A stretch of 45,704 nucleotides of DNA from Acidilobaceae archaeon (lineage in GTDB: Archaea; Thermoproteota; Thermoprotei_A; Sulfolobales; Acidilobaceae), in NCBI GenBank assembly GCA_027046245.1, contig JALTZJ010000048.1, positions 1-45,704 of the forward strand. Reading direction: 5' to 3'. A program made the translations under genes and the position numbers. Under the pieces are notes generated by a model that worked only from the letters and a program-made list of their open reading frames with translations, was not told where the DNA came from and ran no database searches. Below, piece after piece: positions 7,805-16,566 of this stretch. How positions within the stretch are numbered: the first letter of the stretch is position 1; each line of letters opens with the position of its first letter.

Positions 7805-8548
7805 TTATGATCTGCGGGAGCTGAACAACACGGTAGCCATGACGGTGTCGTGGAAGGATATACCGCCTAGTATCTCCTCGAGGTCTCTGACAGTGAGCCT
7901 ACACTCCCTCCACGCTATCTCTATATTAAGGCTGGCGAACCGTGTTCCATCCCTCCTTATGGCGGCCCAGAGCACTGCTATAGCGGCGCCTGCGGGCACT
8001 ATGCTGATTGGGTCTAATAGTATAGTAGCTATTATGGCTGCAGGTATGCTGAGCGCTAGCGCTGCCCCGTAGAGGCGCATCCTTTTCTCAAGCTTATCCC
8101 TCTCTGCTACAAGGCGTCGGTCCCTCCAGCAGGGGGTGCCGGCTTCCACCGCCGAGACCGCAGCTAGGAGCGCTAGATCCCTCACGCTCCTCCCCCTCAG
8201 TAGCCTGGTTGCGGCAGCAGCGACGCCTGCAAGGCCCGGAGGCGCGGGAGGCCTAGCTGACAGTGCCTCCGCTTCAAGGCCCACCCTCAGGCCCCGCTCA
8301 ACCTCGCTATCAGGGAGCAGCGACACGGCTAGCCTGGCGAGAGCGGAGAGGCTGATACAGCACTCACCCCTGCGAGCCTCAAGAACTGTCAGGGCTACGG
8401 CGACTCTGAAGTCCTCGGGGCTAGCCACCCGGTACTTCAGGGGAGCGGGCTCCCAGCCTCCGAGGCCCTCGCCACACCTAGAGATCCTACACATTATGCT
8501 ACTAAGCTTCTCAGCTAGCAGGCCCCTCTTTGCTTCTACTCCCGACAT
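7805..8548 (-). CDS. Predicted two-TM membrane protein, unknown function
   Basis: This 247-residue protein is of no family I recognise. An Ala/Leu-rich, probably helical N-terminal region (to about residue 165) contains four scattered cysteines, including GECCIS. Then come two hydrophobic segments, LYGAALALSIPAAIIATILL and a following IVPAGAAIAVLWAAI, and a short soluble tail with LRVTVRDLEE-like charge. It starts at ATG 8548 directly after CTGGGG and overlaps the upstream gene by 38 bp. It is probably co-transcribed with the two genes upstream on the same strand, the first of which also has a membrane segment. Confidence 0.7.
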   Translation of the reverse strand: MSGVEAKRGLLAEKLSSIMCRISRCGEGLGGWEPAPLKYRVASPEDFRVAVALTVLEARRGECCISLSALARLAVSLLPDSEVERGLRVGLEAEALSARPPAPPGLAGVAAAATRLLRGRSVRDLALLAAVSAVEAGTPCWRDRRLVAERDKLEKRMRLYGAALALSIPAAIIATILLDPISIVPAGAAIAVLWAAIRRDGTRFASLNIEIAWRECRLTVRDLEEILGGISFHDTVMATVLFSSRRS

Positions 8549-9233
8549 CCCCAGCCCAGCTCCACTTGAGGAGAGTCTCTACAGCCTCCCGTATACCGGT
8601 TTGCCCTGGCGCGAGCACTGCAAGCAACATCCTCCTGCCAGGTATAACGCTGACCCTGAATACCTCCCCGTAGCGGGATAGCTGCTCCGCCAGTTGTATA
8701 GCAGCGGTAAGCGCCTCCCTGCCGAGGGCTATGTAGTGGAGCCTCCTCCCAGCAACGACTACTTCGCCTCTCTCAGCGCCTCGCCTGAGGATGCCAGCTG
8801 CATCCCTCTCTGCCTGGAGCCTTGCAATCCTGCTCCTCGGATCGTAGAGGTGTGCCTCCCCCTTGACACCCAGAGGCCGTCGATACTCTACTGCCACCTC
8901 GAGGCGCTCGCGCTTCCTGAGCAGGGCTATTACTGGTAGGTAGAAGAATGAGTGGTAAGGCGGGATAACGTAGGTTACGAACACCTTATCGATGGAGCCG
9001 GTCCTAACCCAGTACTTGCCTGTGAACCCTACTAGGTAGCCGTGAACCCAGTACCTAGAATCCCTGAACGGTATAACGGATTCAAGCTCCCTGATAACAT
9101 AGATCTGCCTCCTAAGCATCTTCTTCCGCATGACGAAGAACCATGCAACGCTGGGCATAGAGGCGAGGACCAGTATCACGGCTGCCCTTATCAAGGCCTC
9201 CCTGGTTACCTCGAACGGCAGCTCTAAGGGCAA
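8511..9233 (-). CDS. Predicted membrane-anchored protein, unknown function
   Basis: This 240-residue protein is unrecognised. A single strong N-terminal membrane segment (about residues 15-33, IRAAVILVLASMPSVAWFFV) is followed by the basic MRKKMLRR, consistent with a cytoplasmic C-terminal domain. That domain has strands with many aromatics (SRYWVHGYLVGFTGKYWVR, YHSFFYLPVIALLRKRE) and an alpha/beta end (VVVAGRRLHYIALGREALTA). The start is TTG 9233, 20 bp after the preceding gene. Co-oriented neighbours on both sides suggest an envelope-associated module of unknown role. Confidence 0.7.
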   Translation of the reverse strand: MPLELPFEVTREALIRAAVILVLASMPSVAWFFVMRKKMLRRQIYVIRELESVIPFRDSRYWVHGYLVGFTGKYWVRTGSIDKVFVTYVIPPYHSFFYLPVIALLRKRERLEVAVEYRRPLGVKGEAHLYDPRSRIARLQAERDAAGILRRGAERGEVVVAGRRLHYIALGREALTAAIQLAEQLSRYGEVFRVSVIPGRRMLLAVLAPGQTGIREAVETLLKWSWAGDVGSRSKEGPAS

Positions 9234-9253
9234 TCCCGGCCAGCCCTCTAAGG

Positions 9254-9991
9254 CTAGGATGAGGCCTCCCTCTTAACCTGGTCCCCGTACATCCCCAGCG
9301 AGGACAGGCTCGCTATGTACAATACGCCGCTGACCACGATATCAGGCTTCACATAATCTAGAGCCTCAGCGTCACACTTAGGAGGCTCCCCCCTACTCGG
9401 CTCGACCTGAACGCTCGCAACGACGCCATCATAAGCCACGAGCCTTATCTGGCCCCCACTAGCAGTCACGGTACCAGCGAAATACACTATTACATCTTTC
9501 TTGCCCCTACTGAGAGCCGCTATCTCCTGTAGCGTGCCCTGGAAGTCCCTCGACTCCTCGGCATTCAATATGACGTTAGCCTGGAACAGCGGGTCGCATA
9601 CTGCGCGGCCGGGCTTCACGGTGAACGCCTTAACCGCCTCGGCGCTGGGCGGAGACTCCCTAACACTAGGCTCCGCAGCTACAGGGGCCGGAGGCGGCGG
9701 GCTCGGAGCCTCGGGCGGAGACTCCTCTGCCCTAGAAGTAGGCGCCGGGGCCTCCGCCTCGACGGGCCTCTCCTCCGCCGCCGAAGGCCTGGCCTCCTCT
9801 ACCCTCTCAGCGGGCTGCGGCTTCTCCTCAGTGACCCTCCTAGCAGTCCTTCTCCCCGCTCTGGCCCTGTAGATTGGGCAGGCCTGGTAGCGACCCTTAC
9901 ACGGATACTTAAGGCTGCTCACCTTCCTCCCGGCGAGCTCGCAGTATACTATAGTACCCTTGACCCCCTTAGCGTACGGGCATAGCGGCAA
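9254..9991 (-). CDS. Cys-motif protein with Pro/Glu/Ala linker, unknown function
   Basis: This 245-residue protein has three parts. Residues 1-45 hold four cysteines (CPYAKG, YCELAG, YPCKGRYQACPIY), a likely metal or iron-sulfur site. Residues 48-120 are a low-complexity Pro/Ala/Glu linker. Residues about 122-245 form an alpha/beta domain (ILNAEESRDFQGTLQEIAAL, KKDVIVYFAGTVTASGGQI, DIVVSGVLYIASL). I know no function. It starts at TTG 9991, with an ACTTTAATT promoter-like element near 10029-10037, so it is likely first in a three-gene unit with the two membrane proteins downstream. Confidence 0.7.
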   Translation of the reverse strand: MPLCPYAKGVKGTIVYCELAGRKVSSLKYPCKGRYQACPIYRARAGRRTARRVTEEKPQPAERVEEARPSAAEERPVEAEAPAPTSRAEESPPEAPSPPPPAPVAAEPSVRESPPSAEAVKAFTVKPGRAVCDPLFQANVILNAEESRDFQGTLQEIAALSRGKKDVIVYFAGTVTASGGQIRLVAYDGVVASVQVEPSRGEPPKCDAEALDYVKPDIVVSGVLYIASLSSLGMYGDQVKREASS

Positions 9992-10073
9992 GCCCTAGCG
10001 CCCCTTGCACCCTAGGCTCTACAGGATACAATTAAAGTGGGTAAAAGTTGCGGATCCTAGTAGACGCGGGCTT

Positions 10074-10763
10074 CTAGTCAAGCCAGCTGGGGCCCTCCGC
10101 CTCCACCGCCTCTATGAAGCCACGCGCCTCTGCCCCCCTGAGGCAGGAGTGACTTGTGCAGAGCACCGCGGGCTCGAGACTCTTTATTCTGTGGAGGCTC
10201 CTCCACCATTCATCCTCGCTGCTCCCCCACGCCTTCCTGAGGCTGCCGAGAGCGTCTCCAACCGCGGCTACGAGCCCGTCGATAGGGTCCTCGTAGACCA
10301 CTGTTATGCTGCCAGGCGTGTGCCCCGGGGTGTAGAGCACCCTAGCCTCGTCGCAGCCAGGCAGGGGCCCTTCCTCCCTTAGGGGTAGCCCTACCGGGGT
10401 CGGGGTGAAGCGGGCGCCGTAATCCCTGGCAGCAGTCAAGACGGGATCGCCCAACTCTATAGCCCTGGCAGCAACATGCCACGCAGCCACCGGCGTCCTG
10501 AGCCTCTCGTGGACGAGCCAGTCGCCCCCTGCATTAGGGAGGTGGCAGTGAGTGTTGACCACTAGGTCAAGGCCGCCCGACCTGACACCTAGAGATGCGA
10601 GAGCCGCCAGCAAAGCGGCGTTACTAGCAGGGAGCCCGCTTCCAGTGTCTATCAGCAGCCTACACTGCCTGGTATCGACTAGAAGGGAGACTGCATCGGG
10701 TAACCCTGTATACTCGTGGCTGAGGACGAGGCGAACCCTTGAGGCCACCCTCCTGGGCAGCAA
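10074..10763 (-). CDS. Metallo-beta-lactamase-fold hydrolase with altered metal motif
   Basis: This 229-residue protein has the metallo-beta-lactamase fold order: LLIDTGSGL strand/loop, NTHCHLPNAGGDWLVH, YTPGHTPGSITVVYE, VAAVGDALGS and CTSHSC near the C terminus. In active members the first motif is THxHxDH; here it is THCHLPN, so the Asp and third His are missing while the later His, Asp and His positions look kept. It may bind one metal or be inactive on classical substrates. It starts at TTG 10763, 5 bp after the AbrB-ACT gene, so the two are probably co-transcribed. Confidence 0.85.
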   Translation of the reverse strand: MLPRRVASRVRLVLSHEYTGLPDAVSLLVDTRQCRLLIDTGSGLPASNAALLAALASLGVRSGGLDLVVNTHCHLPNAGGDWLVHERLRTPVAAWHVAARAIELGDPVLTAARDYGARFTPTPVGLPLREEGPLPGCDEARVLYTPGHTPGSITVVYEDPIDGLVAAVGDALGSLRKAWGSSEDEWWRSLHRIKSLEPAVLCTSHSCLRGAEARGFIEAVEAEGPSWLD

Positions 10764-10768
10764 CCCCG

Positions 10769-11197
10769 CTATATCTCCTCCAGCCCCGCCTCGAACCTCC
10801 TAGCCCTCACCTGGATTACCTCGTCGAGCTCCGTTAGCTTCTCCATAAGCTCCTCAGGAGTCACCTTAGCCCTGCTGAAGTCCGCCACTATAACGCAGGA
10901 ACCCTCCTCCCCCCTGACTATGCTAGCGCACCTAGTAGCTATGATGTCTACATTGTGCTCCGCGAACTTGGCAGAAACCCTCGCCAACGCTCCCGGCTTG
11001 TCAACCAGGGTCAACGTTATACCGTAAATCTTATCGGAGGAGGCGAGGATAGGCGTGATACATAGCTCCTTCTTGTCTATATCAGCGGTGAGGAGCATGA
11101 GCATGCCAGTCTCAATGCCGAGGGCGCTCCTAACGCTCTGAGGAATAGTAATCCTGCCCTTCGAGTCAACCTTGACAATAGCCGATAGCCTTACCAA
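10769..11197 (-). CDS. AbrB-type DNA-binding domain fused to an ACT domain
   Basis: Residues about 1-50 form a SpoVT-AbrB swapped-hairpin domain (IVKVDSKGRITIPQSVRSAL-type pattern). Residues about 58-140 form an ACT domain (YGITLTLVDKPGALARVSAK, NVDIIATRCASI, a glycine-rich turn, then CVIVADFSRAKVTPEELM). The protein is probably a ligand-sensing transcription regulator; ACT domains usually bind amino acids or similar small molecules at a dimer interface. The start is TTG 11197, with a TTTAAA element near 11236-11241. It precedes the metallo-beta-lactamase-fold gene and may regulate it or itself. Confidence 0.88.
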   Translation of the reverse strand: MVRLSAIVKVDSKGRITIPQSVRSALGIETGMLMLLTADIDKKELCITPILASSDKIYGITLTLVDKPGALARVSAKFAEHNVDIIATRCASIVRGEEGSCVIVADFSRAKVTPEELMEKLTELDEVIQVRARRFEAGLEEI

Positions 11198-11361
11198 CGC
11201 TTAGGCCCCTAATTGAAGCCTACAACTTGGAAGCCGATTTAAATCTCCAATAGTACTCAAAGCAGTAATGAAACAGTGTAGTCCTGGAATAACTCTTGAC
11301 GGGTGCCAGCTAAAGAGGCTCAGGCAACACTAAGCCGGGCCCTTGGAGAGGTGCCTGTAGG

Positions 11362-11607
11362 GTGCCAGCAGGCAAGAAGCTCTACAGGATATACTATAAC
11401 ACGTTCAGCGACGATGTACACGAGAGGGTAAAGCATGCTCTAGGCTCCCTAGGAGAGGTTGTGGACCATCCCTCGCGGGTGCACCCCGAGTTCCGCTTCC
11501 TAGAGCTGCTAGTAGAGGAGCCCGGCCTAGAGGAGAAGATAATAGATCTGGCCTCACAGGCCGGCGCTAGGAACGTGAAGGTAGACTACATAGACACTAC
11601 CAGGTGA
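11362..11607 (+). CDS. Small hypothetical protein upstream of ileS
   Basis: This 81-residue protein begins at GTG 11362 with GAGGTG 8 nt upstream, a strong ribosome binding site for this genome. The sequence KLYRIYYNTFSDDVHERVKH, LGEVVDHPSRVHPEF, ELLVEEPGLEEKIIDL and ARNVKVDYIDTT looks like a compact alpha/beta fold. I do not recognise it. It lies 57 bp before ileS and could share its transcript. Confidence 0.7.
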   Translation: MPAGKKLYRIYYNTFSDDVHERVKHALGSLGEVVDHPSRVHPEFRFLELLVEEPGLEEKIIDLASQAGARNVKVDYIDTTR

Positions 11608-11664
11608 ATCCTTAACGCACTAATACAGGCTACCCTAATTCATTACCCGGGGTGCCGGCAGGCA

Positions 11665-14600
11665 ATGGCCAGGGTGCCCGGCACTATAGGTAGCGAGAAG
11701 TACAACCAGTTCTCCCTAGAGGAATGGGTTAAACGGTTCTGGGAGGAGAACAATGTTTACTTGAAAGTCAAGGAGAAGTCCCGGCGCCAGCCCAGGAAGT
11801 TCTACTTCCTAGACGGTCCGCCATACGCCTCGGCTAAGAGTATACACGTAGGCACGGCCTGGAACAAGGTGATAAAGGACATAGTGCTGCGGTACCATAG
11901 AATGAAGGGCTTCAACGTTTGGGACAAGCCCGGCTACGACACTCACGGGCTGCCAATAGAGGTTAAGATAGAGCAGAAGCTCGGGATAAAAGTGAAGAAG
12001 GAGATAGTAGAGAAGGTCGGCGTAGACAAGTTCATAATGGAGTGTAAGAGGTTCGTAGACGAGAACATGGAGGCAATGACCAGCCAGTTCAAGGAGATAG
12101 GCGTCTTCATGGACTGGGACAACCCCTACGTGACGTACAAGGACGAGTACATAGAGTCTGGCTGGTGGCTCATAAAGAGGGCACACGAGCAGGGCCTCCT
12201 ATACCAGGGCCTAAGAGTCCTCCACTGGTGCCCCCGCTGCGAGACTACTCTCGCCGACTACGAGGTCTCAGAGTACAGGGAGCTAGAGGATCCAAGCATA
12301 TACGTGAAGCTCCCCGTAAGGGGGAGAAGCAGCGAGTACCTCCTCATCTGGACAACAACCCCGTGGACCCTGCCCGCCAACACCTTCGTGATGGCGCATC
12401 CAAACCTGGACTACGTAAAGGTGAGGATCGATGGCGAGACCTACATACTAGCAAAGGCTAGACTCGAAGCTGTCATGAAGGAGGCAGGCGTGAAGGACTA
12501 CGAAGTAGTGGAAGAGCTTAAAGGCAGCGACTTGGAAGGACTAGAATACGATCACCCCCTCGAGGACCTGGTAGATGCCCAGAAAGAGTTAAAACAGTAC
12601 CATAAAGTCGTCATGGCGCCCGAAGCAGTGACGCCGTACGAAGGCACAGGCCTGGTACACGCAGCCCCGGGCCACGGAGCAGTCGACTATGAGGTGGCGC
12701 AGAAGATAGGGGCGCCTGTGGTGAGCCTGGTAGACGATACGGGCAGGATGACCGAGGGAGCAGGAAAGTACAAGGGCCTATACTTCAGGACCGACGCCAA
12801 CAAGGCAATAATAGAGGATCTACGCGCCCGGGGGGCGCTCTTCCACAAGACAAAGATAATCCACAGGTACCCTGTCTGCTGGCGCTGTAAGACGCCTCTA
12901 CTCCTTAGAGCGACGAGGCAGTGGTTCATAGGAGTGACTAAGCTGAAGGATGAGCTAATAAGGGAGGCCAAGAAGATAGAGTGGAGGCCCGCCTGGGCCA
13001 AGATAAGGTTCCTCAACATGCTGAAGGAGCTGAGGGACTGGGTTATAAGTAGGCAGCGCTTCTGGGGCATACCGCTGCCTGTGTGGGTTTGCAGCGAGTG
13101 CGGCTACATGCATGTAGTAGGCAGTGTAGAGGAGCTAGAAGAGATGGGGGGAGAGAGGCCTGAGAACCTGCATAGGCCCTGGATAGACGAGGTCAAGCTT
13201 AAGTGCCCCAAGTGCGGCGGCGAGATGCGCAGGGTGCCCGACGTCCTAGACGTGTGGTTCGACAGCGGCATAGCGTTCTACGCTAGCGTGGGCTACCCGA
13301 GGGAGAGGGAGACCTATGAGAGGCTCAAGCCCGTAGACTTCATAGTTGAGGGCCACGACCAGATAAGGGGCTGGTTCTTCAGCCTCCTCAGGAGCGGCGT
13401 GATAGGATTCGGCGAGAAGCCATACAATAGAGTCTTAGTCCATGGCTTCGCCCTCGACGAGCACGGGAGGGAGATGCACAAGAGCCTAGGCAACTACGTC
13501 GACTTCAACGAACTCATATCCAAGGTGCCGAGGGACGTAGTTCGCTTCTGGCTCCTCCAGACCACCGTCTGGGAGGACCTGCGCTTCAGCTGGAAGGGAC
13601 TAGAGCATATGGGCCGCGACTTCAACGTGATATGGAACGTGTATAGCTTCGCCTCTACATACATGAGCCTTGACAGTTACGACCCAGTGAAGGTCACAGT
13701 CGAATCCGTGAAGGAGAGCCTGCAACCAGAGGATAAATGGCTCCTCTCAAGGCTAAACAGGCTCATAAAGGAGTATCATGAGGCCATGCAGGATCTGAGG
13801 CCTCACGACGCTGCCAGGCTGCTAAGGAACTTCATAATAGAGGATGTAAGCCACTGGTACATCAGGCTAGTCCGCAGGAGGGTGTGGGAGGAGAGCGACA
13901 CGCTCGAGAAGAGGGCGGCCTACGCCACGCTATACGAAGCCCTCTGGAAGTGGCTACTCCTAGCAGCTCCATTCATACCCAACACGGCCGAGTACCTCTA
14001 CCAGAAGATGTTCAGGGAAGCCGGAGAGCACGGCGAGGAGAGTATACACCTCCACGAGCTCCCCGAGGCTAGAGAGGAGTGGATAGACGACGAGCTAGAG
14101 GAGGACATGGAGGTAGTCAGGCGCCTGGCCGAGGCAGTTGCAGCAGCCAGGATGGAGGCCGGAATAAAGCTGAGAAGGCCCGTGCGTAAAGTCATAGTTG
14201 CTCCCAAGACGGGCGAGGTGGAGAGGGCTGTAAAGAGGCTCAGCGGCCTCCTAGCACAGGTGGCCAATGCTAGGAGCGTTGAGATAGCTGGTAGCGACTT
14301 CTTCGAGCAAGTAAAGGTATATACTGTCGAGCCCGACTACGGGGCCATAGGGCCGGTGTTCAAGAGGCTGACGCCGAAGATAGTCGAATTGATAAGGGAG
14401 AAGAGCCGGGAGGTGGGCGCTGCTATAGCAGAGAAGGGCTACTACGAGGCCGAGGTGGAGGGTGAGAGGGTCAGGATAACGAGGGAGATGGTCAAGCTCA
14501 AGGCAGAGTACCCTGAGTGGCTGAGGGTGAAGGAGACCAAGCACGGCCTGGTAGCGATAGACACAAGCCTAACATGGGACGAGGTGGCGGAGGGCATAGC

Positions 14601-14859
14601 AAGGGACGTAGTGAGGAGGATCCAGGTAATGAGGAAGGAGGCCGGCTACAGTATAGAGGACTACGTAGACGTCTGGATAAAGGCGTCTGGAGAGGTGGAA
14701 AAGGCGCTACATGATAAGAGGGAATACGTGGCTAGAGAGGTTAGAGCTAGGAAGCTCGAAATCGCGGAGCCCCCAAGCGAGACGGAGGTAGTACGGGAGT
14801 GGGAGATAGACGGGGAGAAAGTAGTGATAGCGGTGAGGAAGGCCCCCAGCCAAGGGTAG
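11665..14859 (+). CDS. ileS: Isoleucyl-tRNA synthetase
   Basis: This 1064-residue class I synthetase is of the archaeal/eukaryotic-type length. It has [19 protein letters not shown] near residue 55 (HIGH-type motif written HVGT), [14 protein letters not shown], the editing domain with [17 protein letters not shown] and GAVDYEV, zinc-like CxxC pairs ([25 protein letters not shown]), WFSGIAF-like [13 protein letters not shown], and [11 protein letters not shown] near residue 605 as the KMSKS loop. The C-terminal anticodon-binding domain follows. It attaches isoleucine to its tRNA and edits valine. ATG 11665 lies 10 nt after GGGGTG. The following Cas4-like gene overlaps its 3' end. Confidence 0.96.
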   Translation: MARVPGTIGSEKYNQFSLEEWVKRFWEENNVYLKVKEKSRRQPRKFYFLDGPPYASAKSIHVGTAWNKVIKDIVLRYHRMKGFNVWDKPGYDTHGLPIEVKIEQKLGIKVKKEIVEKVGVDKFIMECKRFVDENMEAMTSQFKEIGVFMDWDNPYVTYKDEYIESGWWLIKRAHEQGLLYQGLRVLHWCPRCETTLADYEVSEYRELEDPSIYVKLPVRGRSSEYLLIWTTTPWTLPANTFVMAHPNLDYVKVRIDGETYILAKARLEAVMKEAGVKDYEVVEELKGSDLEGLEYDHPLEDLVDAQKELKQYHKVVMAPEAVTPYEGTGLVHAAPGHGAVDYEVAQKIGAPVVSLVDDTGRMTEGAGKYKGLYFRTDANKAIIEDLRARGALFHKTKIIHRYPVCWRCKTPLLLRATRQWFIGVTKLKDELIREAKKIEWRPAWAKIRFLNMLKELRDWVISRQRFWGIPLPVWVCSECGYMHVVGSVEELEEMGGERPENLHRPWIDEVKLKCPKCGGEMRRVPDVLDVWFDSGIAFYASVGYPRERETYERLKPVDFIVEGHDQIRGWFFSLLRSGVIGFGEKPYNRVLVHGFALDEHGREMHKSLGNYVDFNELISKVPRDVVRFWLLQTTVWEDLRFSWKGLEHMGRDFNVIWNVYSFASTYMSLDSYDPVKVTVESVKESLQPEDKWLLSRLNRLIKEYHEAMQDLRPHDAARLLRNFIIEDVSHWYIRLVRRRVWEESDTLEKRAAYATLYEALWKWLLLAAPFIPNTAEYLYQKMFREAGEHGEESIHLHELPEAREEWIDDELEEDMEVVRRLAEAVAAARMEAGIKLRRPVRKVIVAPKTGEVERAVKRLSGLLAQVANARSVEIAGSDFFEQVKVYTVEPDYGAIGPVFKRLTPKIVELIREKSREVGAAIAEKGYYEAEVEGERVRITREMVKLKAEYPEWLRVKETKHGLVAIDTSLTWDEVAEGIARDVVRRIQVMRKEAGYSIEDYVDVWIKASGEVEKALHDKREYVAREVRARKLEIAEPPSETEVVREWEIDGEKVVIAVRKAPSQG

Positions 14860-15518
14860 TCCTCCCGAGTAAGGCCAGGAGCTTCACCTACTGCCCCCGC
14901 CGCTACTTTTTCGAGGTCCACCTAGGCAGGGAGCCTAGCCTTTGGGAGAAGATAAGGATGCGCCTAGGCACCGCTTACCACCTCCTACTCGGCTTAATCG
15001 ACAAGCTCCTCAGGGGCAGAAGGGTGGAGGAGCCCGTCAAGGCCAGCATAGGAGGCTACCTCATAGTTGGTAGGCCTGATGCATACGAGGTCAACGACGG
15101 GACCCTAAGGGTGGTCGAGAGGAAGAGCGGCTCAGCGCCTAGAAAGGGCGTCTGGCTCAGCGACATGATACAATCAGTCCTCTACGTTGTAGCACTGCTC
15201 CGCAGCGGCGTACAGGCTGAGAGGAGCGTGGTAGAGCTGAGCTACGCCTGGGGAGGCTCCAGGATCTTCGAGGTAAACGAGGACCAGGTGTCGATAGCGC
15301 TACGGGTAATGCAGGATCTATGGCTGGTAGAGGAGGGCATAGTGCCAGCAGCGCTACCTAGCCCGCGAAAATGCTCTACCTGCCCATTCAAGGCGGAATG
15401 CGAGGCGATAGACGCGGAGCTAGAGCCACCTAACGACGGTGATCTACACGAGCCCGGCGCCTGGCTAGCCGAGCTAGGGAGCGTATACACTGGGTTTAAA
15501 CCTCTCAAAGAGGATTGA
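14799..15518 (+). CDS. Cas4-like RecB-family iron-sulfur nuclease
   Basis: This 239-residue protein has the Cas4 layout: one N-terminal Cys in [12 protein letters not shown], a helix with RLGTAYH, nuclease residues in VGRPDAYEV and [10 protein letters not shown] (D...ExK), and a C-terminal [10 protein letters not shown] cluster, together giving the four cysteines of a 4Fe-4S site. It probably has 5'-directed DNA exonuclease activity. The only usable start is GTG 14799, which overlaps the end of ileS by 61 bp. No cas1, cas2 or repeat array is in the window, so a general repair role is as likely as a CRISPR role. The tail after the Cys cluster is acidic. Confidence 0.85.
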   Translation: MGDRRGESSDSGEEGPQPRVVLPSKARSFTYCPRRYFFEVHLGREPSLWEKIRMRLGTAYHLLLGLIDKLLRGRRVEEPVKASIGGYLIVGRPDAYEVNDGTLRVVERKSGSAPRKGVWLSDMIQSVLYVVALLRSGVQAERSVVELSYAWGGSRIFEVNEDQVSIALRVMQDLWLVEEGIVPAALPSPRKCSTCPFKAECEAIDAELEPPNDGDLHEPGAWLAELGSVYTGFKPLKED

Positions 15519-15621
15519 ATCACCACTGGCGCCGCCTAGCTATCCCCTCTCGGGGGGAGGCGGAGGGGCTCCAAGCCCTCAACTAAGGTGTTCCTATCCA
15601 AGGCGGGGAGTGTATAGTGCG

Positions 15622-16566
15622 ATGCAGGAGGAGGGAGGCGACGTTATAGAGCGGAGGGTCCGGGAGATCTATGGAGGCCTCTTAGAGTCTGGTGAGCCCG
15701 TTAGGGAGCCGGGTAGGGCCGTCGAGGTGCTCAAGGACAGGTTCAACTTGGTGGTGGAGAGGAGGCTAGTAACTATAGTTTACGCGAGTTTCATGAATGG
15801 GCGCCCTGTGCTCTTCGAGGGCCCTCCGGGTACTGGGAAGACCGAGGTGGGGGAGGCCCTCCTGGAGCTATGGGCTGGTAAGAAGCCCTTCGTCCTGCCT
15901 TGCAGCGAGAACTACGATGAGTACAAGGTTATAGGGGACTTTCATCCGGCTATGGCCATGGCTAAGGGGTTCAATGAGGAGAGCTTCATCCCGCGCCCAC
16001 TACTAGCAGCCCTCATACTTGATACCGGAGTGCTGGTCGACGAGATAAGGAGGAGCAACGAGGACTTCCAGAACCTGCTCCTCGATATAGCTGATAAGAG
16101 GCGCATCATAGTGCCGGAGCTGCGGAGAGTCTTCAGGGCAAGGGGCCCGGGATACCAGTTGATATTCACTAGCAACCCAGAGGACATAGCGCAGAACGAG
16201 TTGAGCGACGCATTCCTGAGAAGAGTCGTGAGGGTGCGCTTCGACTACCCGCCGAGGGAGGTCGAGGAGAGGATCATAGCCTTGAGGGCGTCAAGGGAGG
16301 GGCCCGAGCTGGGCGGCGAGGTAAGGCATGTGATACTGGAGATAGTGTCGAGGCTGAGGCGCGAGGGCTTAGTGCATAAGCCGGGGGTTGCTGAGAGCGT
16401 GCTTCTCGTCAGGATGGCGCAGAGCATTGCAAGGCTCAAGGGAAGGAGGAGGGTCACGCTGGAGGATGTAGCGGAGGCTGCCATGAGTGTTCTGGCTAAG
16501 AGGGTCGAGGATGAGGATGCCGTGAAAGCCGTCGTAGGCGAGGTGCTCCGAGTTGAGGTACTATAG
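15622..16566 (+). CDS. MoxR-family AAA+ ATPase
   Basis: This protein of about 314 residues carries Walker A FEGPPGTGKTEVGEALLE near residue 70, Walker B GVLVDEIRRSNEDFQNLLLD, sensor 1 IFTSNPEDIAQN, an arginine-finger-type SDAFLRRVVRVRF and a helical lid with KPGVAESVLLVRMAQSIARL. MoxR ATPases act as chaperones with VWA-domain partners, for example in metal-centre insertion or complex remodelling. ATG 15622 is chosen; GTG 15610 is directly after GGCGGGGA and is possible. The 3' end overlaps the VWA gene by 14 bp, so the two are translationally coupled. Confidence 0.93.
   Translation: MQEEGGDVIERRVREIYGGLLESGEPVREPGRAVEVLKDRFNLVVERRLVTIVYASFMNGRPVLFEGPPGTGKTEVGEALLELWAGKKPFVLPCSENYDEYKVIGDFHPAMAMAKGFNEESFIPRPLLAALILDTGVLVDEIRRSNEDFQNLLLDIADKRRIIVPELRRVFRARGPGYQLIFTSNPEDIAQNELSDAFLRRVVRVRFDYPPREVEERIIALRASREGPELGGEVRHVILEIVSRLRREGLVHKPGVAESVLLVRMAQSIARLKGRRRVTLEDVAEAAMSVLAKRVEDEDAVKAVVGEVLRVEVL

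Noticed and set aside
14799-15518. CRISPR-Cas locus
   Set aside because: Only a Cas4-like protein was seen; I found no repeat-spacer array or other cas gene on either strand.
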